64,000 nt of DNA, from positions 2,852,001 through 2,916,000 of the forward strand of contig NZ_FO082820.1 in the NCBI RefSeq assembly GCF_000967425.1. Reading direction: 5' to 3'. This document shows, piece after piece, positions 59,132 through 64,000 of the stretch (position 1 is its first letter; each line of letters begins with the position of its first letter). Position numbers and translations under genes: made by a program. Under the pieces are notes generated by a model. It was not told the origin of the DNA, searched no databases, and saw only the letters and a program-made list of their open reading frames with translations. The stretch comes from Pseudorhizobium banfieldiae (lineage in GTDB: Bacteria > Pseudomonadota > Alphaproteobacteria > Rhizobiales > Rhizobiaceae).

Positions 59132-59665
59132 TCAACCCACCGGCGTGAGGGTCATGGAAGTGCCCGTAGCAGCGATATTCAGACCCAGTTGACCGTGGAC
59201 GCTGACTGTCTGCAGGTGGATGGAGCCGGACGTACCGCCGACGAGGATGTTGGCACCGACGCCAGCCCCAACGGTCGCCTCAGCCGTAGCGCCCTGGTAC
59301 AGGCCACCGAGCGAACCGGCATGGTAGCCCGCGGTGGGCGCAAAAACGGCCCAGACCAGCTTGCCGCGGGTCGTGAAGCCAAGATCTATCCCCATCTTGC
59401 GGATGTTGCCGGCATATTCATCCCGGCGGCTGCCGTCGGTGGAGGTGAAAACGCAGCCGACTTCCTTCGCAGAGCCAAGGACATATCCCACTCCCCCTCC
59501 GATATCGCAGGTGAGGTAGCCGATTTTTACCCCGTTGCGGGCATCCTCCTGTTGATAAACCGGCGCCGGCTCAGAATAGCGAACGGCATCAGCAGCAATG
59601 GCTCCCGATACGCCTGAACCTGCGACAGCGGCAGCGAGTACGGACGCAAAAATTCTTCTCATCAT
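59132..59665 (-). CDS. DUF992 domain-containing exported protein
   Basis: A 177-aa protein with a signal peptide (MRRIFASVLAAAVAGSGVSG, cut after AIA). The mature part has KIGYLTCDIGGGVGYVLGSA, CVFTSTDGSRRDEYAGNI and a glycine- and alanine-rich tail (GATAEATVGAGVGANILVGG) of likely beta strands. DUF992 proteins are periplasmic or outer-membrane-associated proteins of Rhizobiales with unknown function. A GGAGACC site precedes the ATG. It is followed by a strong terminator. Confidence 0.88.
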   Translation of the reverse strand: MMRRIFASVLAAAVAGSGVSGAIAADAVRYSEPAPVYQQEDARNGVKIGYLTCDIGGGVGYVLGSAKEVGCVFTSTDGSRRDEYAGNIRKMGIDLGFTTRGKLVWAVFAPTAGYHAGSLGGLYQGATAEATVGAGVGANILVGGTSGSIHLQTVSVHGQLGLNIAATGTSMTLTPVG

Positions 59666-59785
59666 AGGTCTCCTTGGAAACGCCCCCGCAGGTGACCTGA
59701 AGGCCCCTGCACCGTTTTCAGGAGAGAGAACGAAAACGTCGCGAAAATGATCCAGGCCGCGAATGACGGTTTGTTACCCTTTGTT

Positions 59786-60778
59786 TCAGCCGCCATCGCC
59801 ATGATTGGTGCGGGAATGCCAGTGCCAGGCGGAGCGGATGATCTCCTCGAGGCTGAACCGAGGCTGCCATCCAAGCACCTCCATTGCCTTCGCATTGTCT
59901 GCGACGAGCGACGTGGAATCGCCGTCGCGACGGCCCACATATTCGACAGGGAAGGGTCGACCCGAAACAGCGGAAATGGCCGCCAGCAACTCCTTCACCG
60001 TCGTTCCGGTACCGGTTCCCAGGTTCATCTCGACGGTCTCTCCCCCCTCCAGAAGATAGTCGACGGCCCGGACATGTGCGTCCGCCAGGTCAAGGACATG
60101 GATGTAATCGCGTACGCACGTGCCGTCGCGCGTGTCATAGTCGCTGCCGAAGACCTTGAAACCATCTCGGCGGCCAAGTGCTGCTTCGATTGCCAACGGG
60201 ATGGCGTGCGTCTCCGGGCTATGCCACTCGCCGATCCGCCCCTCGGGATCCGCCCCGGCGGCATTGAAATAGCGCAGCATGACGGAGCGCAGCCCCTTAT
60301 AGGTACCGAAGTCCTTAAGGGCCTGCTCTATGATCCATTTGGTCCGGCCATAGGGATTGATGGGGACCTGCCGGTGGGTCTCGTCCATCGGCACCTGATC
60401 GGGGAGTCCGTACGTCGCACAGGTCGAGGAAAACACGAACGCGTCGACACCCGCCGACATGGCCGCCGACAACAGGGTCAGAGCGCCCACGACATTGTTT
60501 TCGTAGAAGGCGACCGGATCTTTGACGGATTCGCCTACTTCGATCAGTGCTGCGAAATGAAGAACCGCGTCAGGGCGATGGGTCGCAAAAACCTCGTCCA
60601 GCCGTTTCCGGTCGCGGATATCCCCCTCCTCGAGCGGCCCCCAGCGAACGAACTCCGAATGGCCGTTGGAGAGGTTATCGAAGACGATGGGCTGGTAACC
60701 CCGCTCAGCCAGAACGAGGCAGGTGTGCGAGCCGATATATCCCGCTCCCCCGACTACCAGGACTTTCTTCTGCGTCAT
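59786..60778 (-). CDS. galE: UDP-glucose 4-epimerase
   Basis: A 330-aa extended short-chain dehydrogenase that interconverts UDP-glucose and UDP-galactose. NAD binding is at VLVVGGAGYIGSHTCLVLAE; the active site has SSTCATYGLP and NPYGRTKW with the Tyr-x3-Lys; LRYFNAAGADPEGRIGEWH and GTCVRDYIHVLDLADAHVRA follow. It may feed the polysaccharide locus, although it is 45 kb away. The ATG at 60778 is preferred to a GTG upstream (60826). Confidence 0.93.
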   Translation of the reverse strand: MTQKKVLVVGGAGYIGSHTCLVLAERGYQPIVFDNLSNGHSEFVRWGPLEEGDIRDRKRLDEVFATHRPDAVLHFAALIEVGESVKDPVAFYENNVVGALTLLSAAMSAGVDAFVFSSTCATYGLPDQVPMDETHRQVPINPYGRTKWIIEQALKDFGTYKGLRSVMLRYFNAAGADPEGRIGEWHSPETHAIPLAIEAALGRRDGFKVFGSDYDTRDGTCVRDYIHVLDLADAHVRAVDYLLEGGETVEMNLGTGTGTTVKELLAAISAVSGRPFPVEYVGRRDGDSTSLVADNAKAMEVLGWQPRFSLEEIIRSAWHWHSRTNHGDGG

Positions 60779-60957
60779 ACGCCCTCGCCACACCAACGAT
60801 TGGAACGGCGGCAATATAGACGGCACAGAATAGATTGAAACAAGCGAGACATAGTAAGGTTACCGGCGTGGCGGGAAGGTGGTGCAGCTCCCTCGGAGCC
60901 CCGGCCGGACAATGTCGAAAAACAGCTCCTTCGACGTGGGAAGCGTACTCCTCGGGT

Positions 60958-60966
60958 TGTCTGACA
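60958..60966. promoter_or_regulatory. Short palindrome TGTC-T-GACA upstream of the second TRAP operon
   Basis: TGTCTGACA is a 9-bp palindrome 78 bases before the dctP gene in a 266-base gap that is otherwise without recognised features. It resembles half-sites of FadR-type GntR regulators, but no such regulator is next to it here. Confidence 0.25.
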
Positions 60967-61044
60967 GCTTGACCCTGCTATGGTTTTCGCGGATGGACGG
61001 ACGGGAACTCTGCACATGCGGGTCTCGTAGTAGGAGGAACACTC

Positions 61045-62037
61045 ATGAACATGTTTATCGGGCGCCTCGCCGCCCTTGGCCTTGCTGCATCCACTCTTTG
61101 GACCGGTGGCGCTTTTGCCCAGACTACCGAAGTCAAGATCGCCTACGCTCTGGCGCGGGAATCCCACTACGGCGCTGCTGCCGATGGTTGGGACAAATAT
61201 GTTACCGAAACCAGCGGCGGCCGATTCACCTTCACGCATTTCCCCTCCTCCGCCCAGGGCGGCGAGCGTGAAGTCATCGAAGGGCTGCAGCTCGGAACCG
61301 GCGTTCAGGCCGTTGTGGTCTCGTCCGGCGCTCTCTCCAACTTCGTGCCAGAGATCGGTGTCACGGACATCCCCTTCCTGTTCCGCGACCTCGGCCATGC
61401 GCGTGCAGTCCTCGACGGGCCGATCGGCCAGGATATCCTCTCGAAGTTCGCGGACCGGCAGCTGATCGCACTCGCCTGGGGCGAACAGGGCTTCCGCCAC
61501 ATCACCAATAATCGCCAGCCGATCGAGAAGCCGGAAGATCTTGCCGGCCTGAAGATCCGCACGATGGAAAACCCGGTTCACATCACCGCCTTCGCGACGG
61601 CCGGTGCCGCTCCGACGCCTATGTCCTGGCCAGAAGTCATTCCCGCCCTGCAGCAAGGCGCCATCGATGGGCAGGAAAACCCTCTGTCGGTGATTGTCTC
61701 CGCCAAGCTATGGGAAGTGCAGAAGTACCTGACCGTTTCCGGCCACGTCTACTCTCCCGCCATGCTGATCGTCTCGCCGACCTTCTGGGACAGTCTCTCG
61801 GACGAGGACAAGAAGATCTTCGCGGATGGCGCTCTCAAGGGCAAGGAAGCCATGCGCGCCTTCGTCGATGATTCGGAGAAGAACGGCGTTGAAACTGCCA
61901 AGCAGGCGGGAATGCAGGTCAACGAACTGAGCGACGAGCAGAAGGCGCAGTTCCAGCAGGCAATCCAGGCGGCCTACGAGCAGTACTACGAGACCTTCAC
62001 CAAGGAACTGATCGACCAGATCATTGCAACGAAGTGA
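61045..62037 (+). CDS. TRAP transporter substrate-binding protein (DctP family)
   Basis: A 330-aa periplasmic protein with a signal peptide (FIGRLAALGLAASTLWTGGA, cut after AFA). DctP features are TEVKIAYALARESHYGAAAD, RFTFTHFPSSAQGGEREVIE, and LAGLKIRTMENPVHITAF with the carboxylate Arg. PTPMSWPEVIPALQQGAIDG and QENPLSV complete it. It is a separate type from that at 38634. The substrate is unknown. AGGAGGA lies before the ATG at 61045. A GC-rich stem-loop follows its stop. Confidence 0.9.
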   Translation: MNMFIGRLAALGLAASTLWTGGAFAQTTEVKIAYALARESHYGAAADGWDKYVTETSGGRFTFTHFPSSAQGGEREVIEGLQLGTGVQAVVVSSGALSNFVPEIGVTDIPFLFRDLGHARAVLDGPIGQDILSKFADRQLIALAWGEQGFRHITNNRQPIEKPEDLAGLKIRTMENPVHITAFATAGAAPTPMSWPEVIPALQQGAIDGQENPLSVIVSAKLWEVQKYLTVSGHVYSPAMLIVSPTFWDSLSDEDKKIFADGALKGKEAMRAFVDDSEKNGVETAKQAGMQVNELSDEQKAQFQQAIQAAYEQYYETFTKELIDQIIATK

Positions 62038-62049
62038 AATGACATTGAA

Positions 62050-62073
62050 GCGTCCCGCCGAACGGCGGGGCGC
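62050..62073 (+). terminator. Stem-loop between dctP and dctQ of the second TRAP operon
   Basis: GCGTCCCGCCG (62050-62060) pairs with CGGCGGGGCGC (62063-62073) with one G-T pair and a tight AA loop. It lacks a T-run. The same kind of element is found after the dctP at 38634. Confidence 0.6.
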
Positions 62074-62095
62074 CACTTCGACGGGGGCCTCTGAA

Positions 62096-62611
62096 ATGCT
62101 GGCACGCAAGGCCGAAACTATCTTCATCGAAGCCAATAGATGGGCGCTGATCGCGATCCTCTCGCTGATGGCCGTTCTGGTCTTCACCAATGTCTGCCTT
62201 CGCTACTTCACCAACCACTCCATCACATGGTCGGACGAGGTCTCCCGCCATCTGATGATCTGGCTCACCTTCATCGGCGCCGGCCTTACACTCCGCCACG
62301 GCGGCCTCGTCGCGATCGACAATCTGCAGGCGGTGCTGGGTGGGCGCCAGGCACGGGCGCTCCGCGCGCTGGTCGCAGCGATCATGATCATTTTCTTCCT
62401 GACGATGATCTGGGCCGGAAAGATCTACGTGGAGCGGACAATGTTTCAGACGACGCCCTCCACGAGGATTCCGTTCGGCTACATCTACCTCGCCATGCCC
62501 ATCGGCTTCGGCCTGCTCATCATCCACTTCCTGCTGGTCCTGAGGACTTATCTTGCGGGCGGAATGGGCGCTCTCCAACAGAGCGACGACGCCCCGCCGG
62601 TTGCAGGATAA
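62096..62611 (+). CDS. TRAP transporter small permease (DctQ family)
   Basis: A 171-aa membrane protein with four helices, beginning WALIAILSLMAVLVFTNVCL, then the DctQ hallmark HSITWSDEVSRHLMIWLTFI. The ATG at 62096 (MLARKAETIFIEANR) is chosen because GGGGG lies eight bases upstream and because the other in-frame ATG (62039) would place the stem-loop within the coding region. That alternative adds 19 polar residues. Confidence 0.85.
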   Translation: MLARKAETIFIEANRWALIAILSLMAVLVFTNVCLRYFTNHSITWSDEVSRHLMIWLTFIGAGLTLRHGGLVAIDNLQAVLGGRQARALRALVAAIMIIFFLTMIWAGKIYVERTMFQTTPSTRIPFGYIYLAMPIGFGLLIIHFLLVLRTYLAGGMGALQQSDDAPPVAG

Positions 62612-62657
62612 TGGTGACCGCCGCCCCTCACGATCCAGCCGAAAACACTGAAACCCG

Positions 62658-63941
62658 ATGATCATCATCCTTTTTGCCTCGTTCTTCATCCTTCTGGCTT
62701 TGGGCGTTCCTGTCGCCTTCACGCTCGCGATCGCCACCTGGCTGGCAGTCGTGCTCGGCAGCAGCTATCCGCAGATCGTGGTGATCAAGGAGATGTTCAC
62801 GGGCGTAGACAGCTTTCCTCTCCTGGCCGTACCGTTCTTCATCCTGGCTGCCGAACTCATGACAGGCGGCGCGCTCACCCACCACCTGCTGCGGCTGGCA
62901 TCCCAGTTCGTCGGCAGGGCACGGGGTGGCCTGGGCTACGCAAGCATCATCTCGACCACGCTTTTCGCCGGGATTTCCGGCTCCGCGCTCGCCGCCGCCG
63001 CCGGCCCCGGAGCAATGTCGATCCGCATGATGGAGAAGAGCGGTTACGACAAGCGGTATGCCTCCGCGCTTGCGGCAGCGGTCGCCGTGGTCGACCCGAT
63101 CATCCCTCCCTCCATCACCATGATCATCTATGCACTTCAGGATCAGCGGGTGTCGGTGGGCGGCCTTTTCCTGGCGGGCGTAGTGCCTGGCCTCGTCATC
63201 TCTGCGGCGATGTGCGTCGTGAACTTCTATGTCTCTCGCAAGCGGAACTATCGCTCGCTGGACATCAGGCCAAGCCTCAAGGAGATGGTGGCAAATACGC
63301 TCTACGCGGTACCCGCGCTCGCACTCATCGTCATCGTCGTCGGCGGCATCCGTTTCGGCTGGTTCACGCCCACCGAGGCTTCCGTGATCGCGGTCTTCTA
63401 CGCACTCTTCTGCGGTTTGTTCATCTACCGTTCGCTGAAGGTGAAGGACCTTCCCGAGATCATCTTCCGCTCTGCCATGGTGACCGTCGGCATACTGCTG
63501 ATCCTGGCCTCCGCGCGTGCCTTCGCCTGGGTGCTGATCATCGAGGGCGTTCCGCAATTCCTTGCCGACACCATCATTGGCTGGGACCTCAGCCCGATCG
63601 TCTTCCTCCTCGCGGTCAACGTGCTGCTGCTGATCTTCGGCATGTTCATGGACCCGCTGCCCGGGGTGATGATCCTTGTCCCGATCCTCGCGCCGATTGC
63701 CTTCCAGCTTGGCGTAGACCCGATACAGTTCGCCATGATCGTGATCCTCAACCTCACGGTCGGCCTCATCACGCCGCCGGTGGGTGCCCTGCTCTTCGTG
63801 GTTTCGTCCGTCGTCAAGATCAGGGTCAGCGAGATCACCCGGGAAATCTCCCCCTTCCTCATCGCTTATGTGGTGGTGCTGCTCCTGGTGACGTTCGTAC
63901 CGGCCCTTTCGACATGGCTGCCGAGGCTGGCTGGATTCTAG
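62658..63941 (+). CDS. TRAP transporter large permease (DctM family)
   Basis: A 427-aa sodium-coupled importer subunit with about twelve helices. Features are LGVPVAFTLAIATWLAVVLG, VPFFILAAELMTGGALTHHL, STTLFAGISGSALAAAAGPG, DPIIPPSITMIIYALQDQ, and FGMFMDPLPGVMILVPILAP. It is 46 bases after dctQ. The last 59 bases of the window after its stop hold no recognisable gene. Confidence 0.92.
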   Translation: MIIILFASFFILLALGVPVAFTLAIATWLAVVLGSSYPQIVVIKEMFTGVDSFPLLAVPFFILAAELMTGGALTHHLLRLASQFVGRARGGLGYASIISTTLFAGISGSALAAAAGPGAMSIRMMEKSGYDKRYASALAAAVAVVDPIIPPSITMIIYALQDQRVSVGGLFLAGVVPGLVISAAMCVVNFYVSRKRNYRSLDIRPSLKEMVANTLYAVPALALIVIVVGGIRFGWFTPTEASVIAVFYALFCGLFIYRSLKVKDLPEIIFRSAMVTVGILLILASARAFAWVLIIEGVPQFLADTIIGWDLSPIVFLLAVNVLLLIFGMFMDPLPGVMILVPILAPIAFQLGVDPIQFAMIVILNLTVGLITPPVGALLFVVSSVVKIRVSEITREISPFLIAYVVVLLLVTFVPALSTWLPRLAGF

Positions 63942-64000
63942 GGCAAGTCCGGGTTCCACTCCCGTGACCGCGAGCCGATCGGCAGGTGCAACTGGTCGAT

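Noticed and set aside
61019..61045. GGAAC upstream of the second TRAP operon as an EcfG promoter
   Set aside because: No TT follows at 18 or 19 bases, and the start codon is too near.
62628..63959. 443-codon minus-strand frame opposite dctM
   Set aside because: Typical Asp/His/Arg-rich mirror of a membrane protein gene.
1..64000. tRNA, rRNA, riboswitch, CRISPR, transposase or phage genes
   Set aside because: None was recognised when reading both strands. Small RNAs without known motifs cannot be excluded by eye.

Overview
The window reads as about 64 kb of chromosome or chromid from an alphaproteobacterium of the Rhizobiales, most likely Rhizobiaceae. Supporting signs are the high GC content, dense co-directional operons with ATGA overlaps, a glpD-glpSTPQUV glycerol operon of the rhizobial type, DUF982 and DUF992 genes, carboxynorspermidine polyamine genes, and many matches to the alphaproteobacterial general-stress (EcfG/RpoE2) promoter, GGAAC-N18/19-TT. 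No rRNA, tRNA, insertion sequence, prophage or CRISPR array was seen. The species and replicon cannot be named from the sequence alone.

Layout. (1) 1-1328: an oxidoreductase cut by the left edge. (2) 1422-15623: a surface-polysaccharide locus with an asparagine-synthase-like amidotransferase, flippase, GNAT-like protein, chain-length protein, polymerase/ligase, deacetylase, three glycosyltransferases and a secreted glycoside hydrolase. (3) 15.7-23.6 kb: a stress-linked block with small hydrophilic proteins, a DUF892 ferritin-like protein, a proline-rich ORF with an apparent ATC start, a phospholipase D/cardiolipin synthase, a YbhN-type membrane protein, a YbhP-type phosphodiesterase, and a CioAB-type cytochrome bd oxidase with its DUF2474 small subunit. 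(4) 23.8-35.3 kb: an MFS transporter, TetR regulator, two aminotransferases, an LLM oxidoreductase, a DUF763 protein, a sulfite-oxidase-like molybdoenzyme, two valine-catabolism genes and modBC without modA. (5) 35.4-36.0 kb: a second DUF892 protein. (6) 36.0-43.6 kb: hexuronate/pectin-derivative catabolism (divergent Gfo/Idh/MocA gene, then uxaC, a TRAP transporter, a GntR regulator, kduI and a KdgF-like cupin). (7) 43.6-44.4 kb: a divergent stress pair. (8) 44.4-52.9 kb: glpR, glpD and the glycerol ABC importer. (9) 53-60.8 kb: ureidoglycine aminohydrolase, a GGDEF-EAL protein, a general-stress FMN protein, DUF982, the polyamine pair, DUF992 and galE. (10) 61.0-63.9 kb: a second TRAP transporter.

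The main integrating observation is that at least eleven intergenic sites, read on both strands, match the EcfG promoter and sit upstream of correctly oriented genes. Several form back-to-back divergent pairs, and one (19725-19751) is a single palindrome that works in both directions. Other points of interest are a phased TCGT operator array before glpD, complementary degeneration of the two glycerol-importer ATPases that would leave one canonical ATP site, stem-loops between dctP and dctQ in both TRAP operons, and the proline-rich ORF whose only well-placed start is ATC.
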